From Rhodopseudomonas palustris (lineage in GTDB: Bacteria > Pseudomonadota > Alphaproteobacteria > Rhizobiales > Xanthobacteraceae): DNA of 64,000 nt. Where the stretch lies: positions 2,728,001 to 2,792,000 of the forward strand of contig NZ_CP058907.1 of the NCBI RefSeq assembly GCF_013415845.1. Direction: 5' to 3'. The notes beneath the pieces were generated by a model, which made no database searches, was not told where the DNA came from, and saw nothing but the letters and a program-made list of their open reading frames with translations. Of the stretch, positions 27,895 through 38,784 are shown in pieces (the stretch's first letter is position 1; each line of letters begins with the position of its first letter). A program made the position numbers and the translations under genes.

Positions 27895-28515
27895 TTAAGT
27901 CTTCTTCGGCTTCACCGGCCGCTTCGGCTGCGGGCGCTTGGCGGCGACGCGGCGAGGCGAGCGGGCGACGCGTTTGTGCACGCCGGTGGCCACTTCGCGT
28001 TTGGCCTTGGTCGGCGGCTTCGGGCCGCGGGCCACCTCCAGTAGCATCCGCAGGGCTTCCACCACCGAGCGCTGACGGACGTTGCTGCGGCCGATCGCGC
28101 CGAAGCGCTGCTCGCGATGTGAGATGCGGCCGTCGCGCGCGGCGACGGCGAAATGGACCAAGCCGACCGGCTTGCCCGGCGTGGCGCCGCCGGGTCCGGC
28201 TATGCCGGTGATCGACACCGCCAGATCGACGTCGGCATTCTCCAGCGCCCCGACCGCCATGGCGATCGCGGTCTCCTTGCTGACGGCGCCAAATGTGGTG
28301 AGCGTGGCGTTCTCGACGCCGAGCAGATCATGCTTGGCGGCGTTGGAATAGGTCACGAAGCCACGGTCGATGACGTCCGACGAGCCGGGAATGTCGGTCA
28401 GCGCGCCGGCGACCAAGCCGCCGGTGCAGGACTCGGCGGTCGCGATCATCAGCTTGCGCGAACGGCAGAGGTCGAGCAACGAGCGGGCGAGGGTGCGGGC
28501 GTCGTTGCTGCTCAT
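27895..28515 (-). CDS. cinA: CinA C-terminal domain family protein (nicotinamide-nucleotide amidohydrolase type)
   Basis: 206-residue protein consisting of the CinA C-terminal domain, the PncC-type deamidase that converts NMN to nicotinate mononucleotide. The signature AESCTGGLVAGALTDIPGSS (about residues 26-45) contains the catalytic serine/threonine region, and VSITGIAGPGGATPGKPVGL follows near residue 100. The N-terminal MoCF-like domain of full CinA is absent, as in E. coli PncC. A lysine/arginine-rich tail (KRPQPKRPVKPKKT) is extra. The start lies 2 nt after the ispDF stop, so the two are one operon. Confidence 0.88.
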   Translation of the reverse strand: MSSNDARTLARSLLDLCRSRKLMIATAESCTGGLVAGALTDIPGSSDVIDRGFVTYSNAAKHDLLGVENATLTTFGAVSKETAIAMAVGALENADVDLAVSITGIAGPGGATPGKPVGLVHFAVAARDGRISHREQRFGAIGRSNVRQRSVVEALRMLLEVARGPKPPTKAKREVATGVHKRVARSPRRVAAKRPQPKRPVKPKKT

Positions 28516-28517
28516 CG

Positions 28518-29714
28518 TCAGCCGGCCAGTCCGTCGGCGCCCCAGGGCAGCCGGATGGTGGCGGATGCGGTCGCCGCGATGCCTTCCTCACGGCCGGTGA
28601 AGCCGAGCTTCTCGCTGGTGGTGGCCTTCACCGCGACGCGCGACACCGGCACGCCGGTGATCTCGGCGATGCGCTGACGCATCGCGTCGCGCAGCGGTCC
28701 GATCTTCGGTCGCTCACAGATCATCGTCACTTCGAGATTGGCGACGCGGCCGCCGCGCGCAGTGACGCGGTCGATCGCGTATTTGAGGAACTTGTCGGAG
28801 GCCGCGCCCTTCCACTGCGGATCGGTCGGCGGGAAGTGAGAGCCGATGTCGCCGTCCGCCAGCGCGCCGAGGATCGCGTCGACCAGCGCGTGCAGGCCGA
28901 CATCGCCGTCCGAATGCGCCAGGAATCCGCGGGTGTGCGGCACCTTCAAGCCACACAGCCAGACGTGGTCGCCTTCTCCGAACGCATGCACGTCGTAGCC
29001 GGTGCCGGTGCGGATGTCGCCGAGCGCGGCCATCAGCCGGCTTTCCTCGCGCGCGAAATCTTCCGGGGTGGTCATCTTCATGTTGTTAGCATCGCCCTCG
29101 AAGGTCGACACCGTCAATCCCGCCCATTCGGCGATCGCGGCGTCGTCGGTGAAATCGTCCCGGCCGCCAGAGGCCGCGCGGCGGTGGGCGTCGAGGATCA
29201 CATCGAAACGGAACGCCTGTGGGGTCTGGGCGATCCGCAAGCTAGCGCGGTCCGGCGTCGCGTCGACCGCGCCACTGCTGTCGACCTGCTTGATCGTGTC
29301 GGTCACGGGGACGACCGGCAGCGCAGCGCCGGTCGCGCCGGCCGCGGTGATCGCGCGCGAGATCAGCTCCGGGGTGACGAAGCAACGCGCCGCGTCGTGG
29401 ATCAGCACGATGTCCGGCTTCAGCTTGGCCAGCGCCTCCAGGCCGGCGCGCACGGACGCCTGCCGGGTTGCGCCGCCGCCCACCGCCGGGCGGAAATTCA
29501 GGCCGGCGACTGCCGCGTTGAACATCTCGGTGTCGTCGGGATTCGTCACCGGCTGCACCGCCATCACGCCCGGATGGGTGCAGAAGGGCTCCATCGCTCG
29601 CGCGATCACCGGCCTGCCGGCGAGGGTGCGGTATTGCTTGGGGCCGCCCGCGCCGGCGCGCAGGCCGCGCCCGGCGGCGACGATGATGGCAGCAGTACGG
29701 GGCGAGTTCGTCAT
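28518..29714 (-). CDS. ispDF: Bifunctional IspD/IspF isoprenoid enzyme
   Basis: Fusion of MEP-cytidylyltransferase (IspD) and MECDP synthase (IspF), 398 residues, typical of alphaproteobacteria. Residues 1-230 are the IspD part, with the nucleotide-binding start [20 protein letters not shown] and HDAARCFV. The IspF part begins at about residue 238 with [20 protein letters not shown], which carries the zinc-binding D-x-H, then [20 protein letters not shown] and [14 protein letters not shown]. It supplies two steps of the MEP pathway for carotenoid, quinone and hopanoid precursors. It heads a two-gene unit with cinA. Confidence 0.97.
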   Translation of the reverse strand: MTNSPRTAAIIVAAGRGLRAGAGGPKQYRTLAGRPVIARAMEPFCTHPGVMAVQPVTNPDDTEMFNAAVAGLNFRPAVGGGATRQASVRAGLEALAKLKPDIVLIHDAARCFVTPELISRAITAAGATGAALPVVPVTDTIKQVDSSGAVDATPDRASLRIAQTPQAFRFDVILDAHRRAASGGRDDFTDDAAIAEWAGLTVSTFEGDANNMKMTTPEDFAREESRLMAALGDIRTGTGYDVHAFGEGDHVWLCGLKVPHTRGFLAHSDGDVGLHALVDAILGALADGDIGSHFPPTDPQWKGAASDKFLKYAIDRVTARGGRVANLEVTMICERPKIGPLRDAMRQRIAEITGVPVSRVAVKATTSEKLGFTGREEGIAATASATIRLPWGADGLAG

Positions 29715-29954
29715 CGGATCAATTGATACGGAATTGGGATGGCCTGCGCTGGTCGCGCCGGTGCACAGCCCTTACCATGCCGGGCTAGGAAAGCAGCATG
29801 ATTCCATCGCCGCATCCGCCGGCGTCCGGGGACAATTGCTGCAACGCACTTGCATGTCAGATATGATTGGCTAAACTGTAGGCAATGATCTACAATGCTC
29901 AAACATTGAGCGAGGCCGAGCCTGCAACTGCGCTGGCTACAGAATGAGCAACGA

Positions 29955-30989
29955 GTGACGCGCCCGACTGTAACAGGTTCGCCGCCTTTGAGGATTGGCA
30001 ATATTGCGGTGCCTGATCCGGTGTTCTTGGCGCCGATGACAGGCATTACCGATGCGCCGTTCCGCCGGCAAGTCGCGGAGCTGGGGGCCGGTCTGGTGGT
30101 GTCGGAGATGACTGCCAGCGAAGATCTGGTGGCCGGCCGGCGGATGTCGGTCCGTCGCTGCGACAAGGTCGGCCAAGGGCCGCACGTCGTCCAGCTTGCC
30201 GGCTGCGAGGCGCGCTGGATGGCGGAGGGCGCGCGGATCGCGGAAGCCGGCGGCGCCGACATCATCGACATCAACATGGGCTGCCCGGCGCGGCACGTCA
30301 CCGGCGGTCTGTCCGGTTCGGCGCTGATGCGCGACCTCGATCACGCGCTGACGCTGATCGAAGCAACGATCGGCGCGGTGCGGGTGCCGGTGACGCTGAA
30401 GATGCGGCTCGGCTGGGACGATCGTTCGCGCAACGCGCCGGAGCTGGCGCGTCGTGCGCAGGACGCCGGTGTTCAGCTTGTCACCGTTCACGGCCGCACC
30501 CGGCAGCAGTTCTACAAGGGAGAAGCCGATTGGGATGCGGTGCGCGCCGTCAGGGATGCGATCTCGATTCCGCTGGTGGTCAATGGTGATATCACCTGCC
30601 ACGCCAGCGCGGTCGAAGCGCTGAAGCGCTCCGGTGCCGATGCAGTGATGATCGGTCGCGGCGCGCAGGGGCGGCCGTGGTTGCCGGGGCGGGTCGGCCG
30701 CCAGCTCACCACGGGAAAAGCCGAGGCCGAGCCGTCGCTGACCATGCAGCGCGACTACTTGCGCACGCTCTATGACGACATCCTGGCGCTGTACGGCGTC
30801 AAGATCGGGCTGCGTCATGCCCGCAAGCATCTCGGCTGGTCGCTCGAGGTCGCCGCCTCAACCGCCGGCGCCTCGCCGGACGTTCTGAAGAGCTGGCGCG
30901 CCGTCATTCTGACCGAAGAGAATCCGGCCCGCGTGCACCGTGCGCTCGCCGATGCCTACGAAGAATTCGCCTGGAGGGCCGCCGCATGA
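29955..30989 (+). CDS. dusB: tRNA-dihydrouridine synthase (DusB / NifR3)
   Basis: FMN-dependent enzyme reducing tRNA uridines, 344 residues. The barrel begins [20 protein letters not shown], and the family signature [20 protein letters not shown] (about residue 100) holds the catalytic cysteine. [18 protein letters not shown] and the phosphate-binding [15 protein letters not shown] follow. The start is GTG at 29955. Its stop overlaps the ntrB start (ATGA). NifR3 heading the ntrBC operon is the classical Rhodobacter/Rhizobium arrangement; the nitrogen-regulation phenotype of such mutants is usually polar. Confidence 0.96.
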   Translation: MTRPTVTGSPPLRIGNIAVPDPVFLAPMTGITDAPFRRQVAELGAGLVVSEMTASEDLVAGRRMSVRRCDKVGQGPHVVQLAGCEARWMAEGARIAEAGGADIIDINMGCPARHVTGGLSGSALMRDLDHALTLIEATIGAVRVPVTLKMRLGWDDRSRNAPELARRAQDAGVQLVTVHGRTRQQFYKGEADWDAVRAVRDAISIPLVVNGDITCHASAVEALKRSGADAVMIGRGAQGRPWLPGRVGRQLTTGKAEAEPSLTMQRDYLRTLYDDILALYGVKIGLRHARKHLGWSLEVAASTAGASPDVLKSWRAVILTEENPARVHRALADAYEEFAWRAAA

Positions 30990-32158
30990 ACGCCATTGTC
31001 GAACCGCGCCGGGCTCAGCCGACCGACAGCGATGCGATCCTCAACGCGTTGCCGAATCCTGTTCTGCTGGTCGGTCCCGACGGCAAGATCGTGGACGCCA
31101 ACATGGCGGCGGAGTCGTTCTTTGAGATTTCGACGCAATTGCTGCGACGGCAGTCGCTGACCGATCTGGTGCCGTTCGGCAGCCCGCTGCTGGCGCTGAT
31201 CGAGCAGGTGCGCATCGGGCATTCGCCGGTCAATGAATACAAGGTCGATCTCGGGACGCCGCGGATCGGCGCCGACCGCCAGGTCGATCTGCACGTCGCG
31301 CCGCTCAACGAACGGCCCGGCCATATTGTGGTGATGCTGCAGGAGCGCACCATCGCCGACAAGATGGACCGCCAGCTCACGCATCGCAGCGCGGCGCGCT
31401 CGGTGATCGCGCTCGCCGCCATGCTGGCGCACGAGATCAAGAATCCGCTGTCCGGCATCCGCGGCGCGGCGCAACTGCTGGAGCAGCAGGCCTCCGCCGA
31501 AGACCGGATGCTGACCCGCCTGATCTGCGACGAAGCCGACCGCATCGTCACGCTGGTCGACCGCATGGAAGTGTTCGGCGACGACCGCCCAGTGGCGCGC
31601 GGTCCGGTGAACATCCACTCGGTGCTCGATCACGTAAAGCGGCTGGCGCAGTCGGGCTTTGCCCGCAACATTAAGTTCATCGAGGACTACGACCCGTCGC
31701 TGCCGCCGGTGCTCGCCAATCAGGATCAACTGATTCAGGTGTTCCTGAACTTGGTGAAGAACGCGGCCGAAGCCGTGGTCGATCTCGGCTCCGATGGTGA
31801 GATCCAACTCACCACTGCGTTCCGCCCTGGTGTCCGCCTGTCGGTGCCGGGCAAAAAGACGCGGGTGTCGCTGCCGCTCGAATTCTGCGTGCGGGACAAT
31901 GGTCCCGGCGTTCCCGAAGATCTGCTGCCGAACCTGTTCGATCCGTTCGTTACCACCAAGCCGTCCGGCTCCGGCCTCGGTCTTGCATTGGTGGCGAAGA
32001 TTGTCGGCGATCACGGCGGCATCATCGAGTGTGAATCGCAGCCGCGCAAAACCACCTTCCGGGTGCTGATGCCAATGTTCAACACCGCCAAGGCCCTTCA
32101 ATCCCCGAACGGCGAGGACGCGCCGGCGTCGTCCGATGCCTCACAGACTGCAAGATGA
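30986..32158 (+). CDS. ntrB: Nitrogen-regulation sensor kinase NtrB
   Basis: Cytoplasmic PAS-containing histidine kinase of 390 residues that phosphorylates or dephosphorylates NtrC in response to GlnB/GlnK. The PAS domain covers about residues 15-110 ([20 protein letters not shown]). The H box is [20 protein letters not shown] (about residue 150). The N box is [13 protein letters not shown], and the G boxes are [20 protein letters not shown] and [17 protein letters not shown]. It has no membrane segment. The start overlaps dusB by 4 nt, and ntrC follows after 9 nt. Confidence 0.97.
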   Translation: MNAIVEPRRAQPTDSDAILNALPNPVLLVGPDGKIVDANMAAESFFEISTQLLRRQSLTDLVPFGSPLLALIEQVRIGHSPVNEYKVDLGTPRIGADRQVDLHVAPLNERPGHIVVMLQERTIADKMDRQLTHRSAARSVIALAAMLAHEIKNPLSGIRGAAQLLEQQASAEDRMLTRLICDEADRIVTLVDRMEVFGDDRPVARGPVNIHSVLDHVKRLAQSGFARNIKFIEDYDPSLPPVLANQDQLIQVFLNLVKNAAEAVVDLGSDGEIQLTTAFRPGVRLSVPGKKTRVSLPLEFCVRDNGPGVPEDLLPNLFDPFVTTKPSGSGLGLALVAKIVGDHGGIIECESQPRKTTFRVLMPMFNTAKALQSPNGEDAPASSDASQTAR

Positions 32159-32167
32159 GGACTCCCA

Positions 32168-33610
32168 ATGCCTGCAGGTAGTATTCTCGTCGCGGACGAC
32201 GACACCGCCATCCGCACGGTGCTCAACCAAGCGCTGTCGCGCGCCGGCTACGAAGTGCGGTTGACCGGCAACGCGGCGACGCTGTGGCGTTGGGTGAGCC
32301 AGGGCGAGGGCGATCTGGTGATCACCGACGTGGTGATGCCGGATGAGAACGCGTTCGATCTGCTGCCGCGGATCAAGAAGCTGCGCCCGAACCTGCCGGT
32401 CATCGTGATGAGCGCGCAGAACACCTTCATGACGGCAATCCGCGCCTCGGAGAAGGGCGCCTATGAATATCTGCCGAAGCCGTTCGACCTGAAAGAGCTG
32501 ATCGCGATCGTCGGCCGCGCGCTGGCCGAGCCGAAGGAGCGCATCTCCAGCGCCAACGACGAAGGCGAGTTCGATTCGATTCCGCTGGTCGGCCGTTCGC
32601 CGGCAATGCAGGAAATCTATCGGGTGCTGGCGCGGCTGATGCAGACCGACCTCACGGTGATGATCACCGGCGAGTCCGGTACCGGCAAGGAACTGGTGTC
32701 GCGGGCGCTGCACGACTACGGCAAGCGCCGCAACGGTCCGTTCGTCGCCGTCAACATGGCGGCGATCCCGCGCGACCTGATCGAGTCCGAATTGTTCGGC
32801 CATGAGCGCGGCGCCTTCACCGGCGCCAACACGCGAGCCTCGGGCCGGTTCGAACAGGCCGAGGGCGGCACGCTGTTTCTCGACGAAATCGGCGACATGC
32901 CGATGGAGGCGCAGACCCGTCTGCTGCGGGTGCTGCAGCAGGGTGAATATACCACCGTCGGCGGCCGCACCCCGATCAAGACCGATGTCCGGATCGTCGC
33001 GGCCTCCAACAAGGATCTGCGCGTCCTGATCCAGCAGGGCCTGTTCCGCGAAGACCTGTTCTTCCGCCTCAACGTGGTGCCGCTGCGGCTGCCGCCGCTG
33101 CGCGAGCACATCGAGGACCTTCCGGACCTAGTTCGGCACTTCTTTGCGCTGGCCGAGAAGGACGGTCTGCCGGCCAAGAAGCTCGATGCCGCCGCATTGG
33201 AGCGGATGAAGCAGCATCGCTGGCCGGGCAACGTCCGCGAGCTGGAAAATCTCGCCCGCCGCCTGGCAGCGTTGTATCCGCAGGAGGTGATCACCGCCTC
33301 GGTGATCGATGGCGAGCTGGCGCCGCCGCCGGTGGTGGCCGGCGGCAGTGCGCCGCACACCGTCGACAATCTCGGCGGCGCAGTCGAGATGTATCTGTCG
33401 TCGCACTTCTCGGGCTTCCCGAACGGCGTGCCGCCGCCCGGCCTCTACCATCGGGTGTTGCGCGAGATTGAGGTGCCATTGCTCACCGCAGCGCTGGCGG
33501 CGACTCGCGGCAACCAGATCCGGGCCGCCGACTTGCTCGGGCTCAACCGCAACACTTTGCGGAAGAAGATCCGCGACCTCGACATTCAGGTTTACCGCAC
33601 CGGCGGCTGA
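32168..33610 (+). CDS. ntrC: Nitrogen-regulation response regulator NtrC
   Basis: 480-residue sigma-54 activator. The receiver domain has [14 protein letters not shown] and the phospho-acceptor in [12 protein letters not shown] (about residue 56). The AAA+ domain carries Walker [15 protein letters not shown] and, importantly, an intact GAFTGA loop ([17 protein letters not shown]), so it can open sigma-54 promoters. Walker B is [12 protein letters not shown]. The C-terminal Fis-type helix-turn-helix is [20 protein letters not shown]. It controls nitrogen assimilation and fixation genes together with NtrB. Confidence 0.98.
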   Translation: MPAGSILVADDDTAIRTVLNQALSRAGYEVRLTGNAATLWRWVSQGEGDLVITDVVMPDENAFDLLPRIKKLRPNLPVIVMSAQNTFMTAIRASEKGAYEYLPKPFDLKELIAIVGRALAEPKERISSANDEGEFDSIPLVGRSPAMQEIYRVLARLMQTDLTVMITGESGTGKELVSRALHDYGKRRNGPFVAVNMAAIPRDLIESELFGHERGAFTGANTRASGRFEQAEGGTLFLDEIGDMPMEAQTRLLRVLQQGEYTTVGGRTPIKTDVRIVAASNKDLRVLIQQGLFREDLFFRLNVVPLRLPPLREHIEDLPDLVRHFFALAEKDGLPAKKLDAAALERMKQHRWPGNVRELENLARRLAALYPQEVITASVIDGELAPPPVVAGGSAPHTVDNLGGAVEMYLSSHFSGFPNGVPPPGLYHRVLREIEVPLLTAALAATRGNQIRAADLLGLNRNTLRKKIRDLDIQVYRTGG

Positions 33611-33769
33611 GACGCCGAGGCAAGTTTTTCGGCTGTGGACCGCGTACTCGCCCGAGGTGGCTCGGGCGATGCGCCGCGATATTGTCGCAATTGAGCAACA
33701 TTGTTGTAGGAATGCATCACACGGTCCGCCAGCGGCGCGGGCTGAACGCATTCATTGATTATTGCCGGA

Positions 33770-36061
33770 ATGACCAGCGCAGAGACGTCGGCCCAACCCG
33801 TTGACGACCCCTCGACTGCCGAGCCGCGGCTGCGCACCTGGCGCAAGCTGCTGGCCCCGATGGCAGTCGGCGTTGCGCTGTTCTCGGCGTTCCTGACCTT
33901 CATCGTCCTGACCGGCCTGACCCCGATCGCCCCGACCCGGGAAGTCGTGGTCAGCTTCCTGCTGATCAATGCCGTCACCATCCTGCTGCTGCTCGCCATC
34001 ATCGCCCGAGAGGTCTGGAAGGTGGTCCAGGCCCGCCGGCGCGGACGGGCGGCGTCGCGGCTGCACATCCAGATCGTCAGCCTGTTCTCGGTGATCGCGG
34101 TGCTGCCGGCGGTGCTGGTGTCGATCGTCGCCAACGTCACGCTCGACCGCGGCCTTGATCGGCTGTTCTCGGGCCCGACCCGTGCGGTGATCCAGAACTC
34201 GCTGATCGTCGCCAACGCCTATCTGCACGAGCACGGCCAGCTGATCCGCGGCGACATCCTCGGCATGGCCAACGACATCTCGCATGCCCGCGCGCTGTTC
34301 GACCTCGACCGCAAGTCCTTCCGCGAATTTCTCACCAACGACGCCGCGACCCGCAATCTGCCTGGCGCGATGCTGATCGATAAAGACCGCAACATCCTGG
34401 AGGCGGCGCAGAACGGCATCCGCCGCGACTTCGACGTCCCGGCGCCGGAGTTTCTGAAGAACGTCGACGACACCGAACCGCAGATCGCGGTGTTCATTGA
34501 GGCCAATTACGTCGCCGCGGTGATCCGGCTGAAGGGCTTCGAAGACACCTTCCTGTACGTCGCGCGCTTCCTCGATCCGCATGTTGTTGCACAACTGCGC
34601 CAGACCCAGGCCAGCGTCGCCGAATATTCCGAACTCGAAGCGCGCCGGCTCGGCGTCCAGGTCGCGTTCGCGCTGATGTTCACCGTGATCGCACTCACGG
34701 TGCTGATGTCGGCGGTGCTGATCGGCCTGAACTTCGCCAACTGGCTGGTGGCGCCGATCCGCCGCCTGATGGGGGCGGCGCATCTGGTCTCGACCGGCGA
34801 TCTGCACGTCCAGGTGCCGGTGTCGAAATCCGAGGGCGACCTGTCGCAGCTCGGCATGACCTTCAACAAGATGACTCAGGAGCTGCGCACCCAGCGCGAC
34901 GAGCTGGTCAGCGCCAGCGAACTGATCGACAGCCGCCGCCGCTTCATCGAGGCGGTGCTGTCGTCGGCCAGCGCCGGCATCATCGGCGTCGACGGTTCGC
35001 TCAGCATCGGCATTCTCAACCGTTCGGCCGAGAAGCTGATCGGCCACGCCGAAGCCGAGGCGCTCGGCCATCCGCTGTCCGAGGTGATCCCCGAGCTCGA
35101 CGAGATCATGGGGACTGCACGCGAGGGATCGCAGCGTCTGGTGCAGGGCCAGATCACCATTGTCCGCGACGGCCGCGAGCGCATCCTCAACGTTCGCGTC
35201 ACTGCCGAACAGACCGGCCACACCAGCGACAGCTACATCATTACGCTCGACGACATCACCGAACTCGTCTCGGCGCAGCGCACCTCGGCGTGGGGCGATG
35301 TGGCGCGCCGGATTGCGCACGAGATCAAGAATCCGCTGACGCCGATCCAGCTCTCGGCCGAGCGGATCAAGCGCAAATTCGGCAAGGTGATCGTCGAGGA
35401 CAAGAACATCTTCGAACAGTGCACCGACACCATCGTCCGCCAGGTCGATGACATCCGGCGCATGGTCGACGAGTTCTCGCGGTTTGCGCGGATGCCGAAG
35501 CCGGTGATCGAAGGCGAGGACGTCGGCGACACCGTGCGGCAGGTGGTTTTCCTGATGCGCGTTGGTCATCCCGATGTCGACATCGAAGCCGAGATCAAGG
35601 ACGAGCCGCTGCATGCGCGTTTCGACCGTCGCCTGATCTCGCAGGCACTGACCAACATCATCAAGAATGCCACCGAGGCGATTGAGGCCGTGCCGGAAGA
35701 AGAACTCGGCAAGGGCAAGATCGAAGTGGTCGCTGCACGCGAGGGCGACGACGTCGTCATCGACGTGATCGACAACGGCATCGGTCTGCCCAAAGAAAGC
35801 CGTTCGCGGCTGCTCGAACCCTACGTCACCACCCGTGAGAAGGGCACCGGCCTCGGTCTTGCGATCGTCGGACGCGTGCTGGTCGACCACGGCGGCGGCA
35901 TTGAACTCAACGACGCATCCCACGTTCGTCCAGGCCAGCGCGGTGCATGGATGCGCCTCCGATTCGCGATGTCCGGTCAGCCGGCGTCACCTCCCGGATC
36001 GGGTGAACCAAAACAGCAGGCCGAGAACGAACCAAGGATAGCGGCTGCCAGCGGCAGCTAA
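33770..36061 (+). CDS. ntrY: Membrane sensor kinase NtrY
   Basis: 763-residue histidine kinase. Membrane segments are seen near residues 25-50 (KLLAPMAVGVALFSAFLTFI), 60-85, 95-125 and 285-305, followed by a HAMP linker (LVAPIRRLMGAAHLVSTGDL), a PAS domain (about residues 370-480) and the kinase core. The H box is [20 protein letters not shown], the N box ALTNIIKNATEAIEA, and the G box GTGLGLAIVGRVLVDHGGGI. I prefer the ATG at 33770 over the in-frame TTG at 33755. It pairs with NtrX 16 nt downstream. NtrYX links nitrogen, redox and envelope signals in alphaproteobacteria. Confidence 0.96.
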   Translation: MTSAETSAQPVDDPSTAEPRLRTWRKLLAPMAVGVALFSAFLTFIVLTGLTPIAPTREVVVSFLLINAVTILLLLAIIAREVWKVVQARRRGRAASRLHIQIVSLFSVIAVLPAVLVSIVANVTLDRGLDRLFSGPTRAVIQNSLIVANAYLHEHGQLIRGDILGMANDISHARALFDLDRKSFREFLTNDAATRNLPGAMLIDKDRNILEAAQNGIRRDFDVPAPEFLKNVDDTEPQIAVFIEANYVAAVIRLKGFEDTFLYVARFLDPHVVAQLRQTQASVAEYSELEARRLGVQVAFALMFTVIALTVLMSAVLIGLNFANWLVAPIRRLMGAAHLVSTGDLHVQVPVSKSEGDLSQLGMTFNKMTQELRTQRDELVSASELIDSRRRFIEAVLSSASAGIIGVDGSLSIGILNRSAEKLIGHAEAEALGHPLSEVIPELDEIMGTAREGSQRLVQGQITIVRDGRERILNVRVTAEQTGHTSDSYIITLDDITELVSAQRTSAWGDVARRIAHEIKNPLTPIQLSAERIKRKFGKVIVEDKNIFEQCTDTIVRQVDDIRRMVDEFSRFARMPKPVIEGEDVGDTVRQVVFLMRVGHPDVDIEAEIKDEPLHARFDRRLISQALTNIIKNATEAIEAVPEEELGKGKIEVVAAREGDDVVIDVIDNGIGLPKESRSRLLEPYVTTREKGTGLGLAIVGRVLVDHGGGIELNDASHVRPGQRGAWMRLRFAMSGQPASPPGSGEPKQQAENEPRIAAASGS

Positions 36062-36077
36062 AGCGACAGGCGCGACC

Positions 36078-37445
36078 ATGGCGAATGACATTCTGATCGT
36101 CGACGATGAAGCGGACATCCGTGATCTCGTTGCCGGTATTCTCGAGGACGAAGGCTTTTCCACCCGCACCGCGCGCGACAGCGATTCGGCGCTGGCCGAA
36201 ATCGCCAACCGGCGGCCGAACCTGATCTTCCTCGACATCTGGCTGCAGGGCAGCAAGCTCGACGGTCTGCAATTGCTGGAGCAGATCAAGAAGGATCACA
36301 CCGACGTTCCGGTGGTGATGATCTCGGGCCACGGCAACATCGAAACCGCGGTCGCGGCGATCAAGCGCGGCGCCTACGACTTTATCGAAAAGCCGTTCAA
36401 ATCCGACCGGCTGATTCTGGTGGCGACGCGTGCCCTCGAAACCTCGCGGCTGAAGCGTGAAGTCCGCGAGCTGAAGCAACTGGCGCCGTCGGCCTCGACG
36501 CTGGTCGGCCGCTCGGCCTGCATCAATCAGTTGCGCCAGACCATCGAGCGCGCCGCCAAGGCCAACAGTCGCATCCTCATCGTCGGCCCGTCCGGCGCCG
36601 GCAAGGAGCTCGCGGCGCGGACGCTGCACAACTCCTCTTCCCGTGCCGACGGGCCGTTCGTGGTGATCAACGCTGCTGCGATCACTCCGGAGAAAATGGA
36701 GATCGAACTGTTCGGCGTCGAAGCCAACGGCGAGCATTCGCGCAAAGCCGGCGCGCTCGAAGAGGCGCACGGTGGCACGCTGTTCATCGATGAAATCGCC
36801 GACATGCCGCGCGAGACCCAGAACAAGATTCTGCGCGTCTTGGTCGAACAGACCTTCCAGCGCTGCGGTGGCACCACCAAGGTCAATGTCGACGTCCGCA
36901 TCATCTCGTCGACCGCGCGCAACCTCGAAGAGGAGATCACCGCCGGCCGTTTCCGCGAAGATCTGTATCACCGGCTGTCAGTGGTGCCGATCCGCGTGCC
37001 GCCGCTGTCCGAGCGCCGCGACGATATTCCGGAACTGATCGAGTACTTCATGGAGCAGATCTCGGCGGCGACCGGCCTGCCGCGCCGGCAGATCGGCCAG
37101 GACGCCATGGCGGTGCTGCAATCGCATGTATGGCCCGGCAACGTCCGCCAGCTCCGCAACAACGTCGAGCGGCTGATGATTCTGGCCGGCGGCGGTCCGG
37201 ATGCGGTGATCACCGCCGACATGCTGCCGCAGGATGTCGGTTCGATGGTGCCGACGATGCCGACCGGCAACAACGGCGAGCACATTATGGGCCTGCCGCT
37301 GCGCGAGGCCCGCGAGGCGTTCGAGCGCGATTATCTGATCGCTCAGATCAGCCGGTTCTCCGGCAACATCTCGCGCACCGCCGAATTCGTCGGGATGGAG
37401 CGCTCGGCGCTGCATCGCAAGCTCAAGGCGCTCGGCGTCGGCTAA
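36078..37445 (+). CDS. ntrX: Response regulator NtrX
   Basis: 455-residue NtrC-family regulator partnered with NtrY. The receiver starts DILIVDDEADIRDLVAGILE with the phospho-aspartate in LIFLDIWLQGSKLDG. The AAA+ region has Walker A VGPSGAGKELAARTL and Walker B GTLFIDEIADMP. The loop that should read GAFTGA is replaced by FGVEANGEHSRKAG, so it should not activate sigma-54 polymerase. The C-terminal Fis-type helix-turn-helix is SGNISRTAEFVGMERSALHR. NtrX proteins of related genera likewise act through sigma-70 promoters or as repressors; this is family knowledge, not shown here. Confidence 0.96.
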   Translation: MANDILIVDDEADIRDLVAGILEDEGFSTRTARDSDSALAEIANRRPNLIFLDIWLQGSKLDGLQLLEQIKKDHTDVPVVMISGHGNIETAVAAIKRGAYDFIEKPFKSDRLILVATRALETSRLKREVRELKQLAPSASTLVGRSACINQLRQTIERAAKANSRILIVGPSGAGKELAARTLHNSSSRADGPFVVINAAAITPEKMEIELFGVEANGEHSRKAGALEEAHGGTLFIDEIADMPRETQNKILRVLVEQTFQRCGGTTKVNVDVRIISSTARNLEEEITAGRFREDLYHRLSVVPIRVPPLSERRDDIPELIEYFMEQISAATGLPRRQIGQDAMAVLQSHVWPGNVRQLRNNVERLMILAGGGPDAVITADMLPQDVGSMVPTMPTGNNGEHIMGLPLREAREAFERDYLIAQISRFSGNISRTAEFVGMERSALHRKLKALGVG

Positions 37446-37485
37446 GTCTTCCTTCAATCCGTATCTCAGACCTGGAATCCGATCG

Positions 37486-38343
37486 ATGTCGCGCATCGCC
37501 TATGTCAACGGCCGCTATCTCGACATGCGCGATGCGAGCGTGAACATCGAAGACCGCGGCTATCAGTTCGCCGATGGCGTCTATGAGGTCTGCGAAGTCC
37601 GCGGCGGCAAGCTGGTCGACATGCCGCGGCACCTGGCGCGGCTGCAGCGCTCGCTCGGCGAATTGCGGATCAAGGTGCCGATGCCGCTCGCGGCGCTGAC
37701 GGTCGTGATGCATGAAGTGGTGCGGCGCAACCGGGTGAACTACGGAATCGTCTATCTGCAGGTGACGCGCGGCGTCGCGCGGCGCGATCACGGCTTTCCG
37801 GCCGCACCGGTGAAGCCTGCGGTTGTGGTGACGGCGCGCAGCCTTGATCCGGCCAAGGGGCAGGCCAACGCCGCTCACGGCATCAAGGTGATCACGCTGC
37901 CGGAGAACCGTTGGCCGCGGGTCGATATCAAGTCGACGGCGCTGCTTCCGAACGTGCTGGCCAAGCAGGCGGCGCGCGAGGCCGGTGCCTACGAGGCGTG
38001 GTACGTCGACCGCGACGGTTATGTCACCGAAGGCGCCTCCAGCAACGCCTGGATCGTCACCAAAGAGGGCCGGGTGGTGACCCGCTCGGCCGAGGCCGGC
38101 ATTCTCCCCGGCGTCACCCGTGCGGTGCTGATGGATGCGTTCGAAGCGCTGCAGGTTCGGTTCGAGGAGCGGCCGTTCACGCCGGCCGAGGCCGCCAGTG
38201 CCGCCGAGGCATTCGTCACCGCGTCCAGCCAGATCGTGATGCCGGTGGTGGCGATCGACGGGCAGCCGATCGGCGACGGCAAGCCGGGCGCATTGGCCAA
38301 ACGTCTAAGAGAGCAGTTTCACCGATTTGCGGTGTTTTCTTAA
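37486..38343 (+). CDS. dat: D-amino-acid aminotransferase (class IV PLP enzyme)
   Basis: 285-residue fold-type IV aminotransferase, most similar in pattern to D-alanine aminotransferase. The N-terminal IAYVNGRYLDMRDASVNIED and GYQFADGVYEVCEV are characteristic. The PLP lysine lies in DIKSTALLPNVLAKQAA (about residue 147), and the phosphate-binding segments are EGASSNAWIV and ILPGVTRAVL. Members interconvert D-amino acids and 2-oxo acids; branched-chain or aminodeoxychorismate-lyase activity would be the alternatives. It follows ntrX by 40 nt and precedes hfq, a frequent alphaproteobacterial order. Confidence 0.9.
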   Translation: MSRIAYVNGRYLDMRDASVNIEDRGYQFADGVYEVCEVRGGKLVDMPRHLARLQRSLGELRIKVPMPLAALTVVMHEVVRRNRVNYGIVYLQVTRGVARRDHGFPAAPVKPAVVVTARSLDPAKGQANAAHGIKVITLPENRWPRVDIKSTALLPNVLAKQAAREAGAYEAWYVDRDGYVTEGASSNAWIVTKEGRVVTRSAEAGILPGVTRAVLMDAFEALQVRFEERPFTPAEAASAAEAFVTASSQIVMPVVAIDGQPIGDGKPGALAKRLREQFHRFAVFS

Positions 38344-38524
38344 GCTTTGCGGCGCGGGGAGCATCCACTCGGGGTTTTAGTTGCTTGCTTAAAAGCCATG
38401 CCTACCCTCTAATCGGACCGTCGGCTTCTGGAGGGGGATCTCAGAGGAGTCGGCAACCGGGGTGGAGCTCCGATAGAGAGACGCGCACCGGCAAGAAAAG
38501 ACAAAACCAATTGCGGGATAAAAA

Positions 38525-38773
38525 ATGGCGGCAGACCGCGCACAAAACCTTCAAGACACTTTCCTCAACCACGTACGCAAGACGAAAACTCCCCTGACGA
38601 TCTTCTTGGTCAACGGGGTGAAGTTGCAGGGTATTGTCACCTGGTTCGATAATTTTTGCCTTTTGTTGCGGCGCGACGGTCATTCGCAGCTCGTCTACAA
38701 ACACGCGATCTCGACGATCATGCCGGGGGCGCCGATCCAGCTGTTCGAAAGCGGCGAGGACTCGCCAGCTTGA
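38525..38773 (+). CDS. hfq: RNA chaperone Hfq
   Basis: 82-residue Sm-like protein that forms a hexameric ring and pairs small RNAs with mRNAs. Sm1 is visible as [20 protein letters not shown] and [20 protein letters not shown], and Sm2 contains the conserved [10 protein letters not shown] of the proximal RNA site. The length equals that of other alphaproteobacterial Hfq proteins without the long E. coli tail. The 181-nt leader (38344-38524) presumably carries its promoter. hflX follows 11 nt later. In related diazotrophs Hfq promotes NifA translation; the position near the ntr genes is conserved. Confidence 0.98.
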
Positions 38774-38784
38774 GGCGGGCCTGA

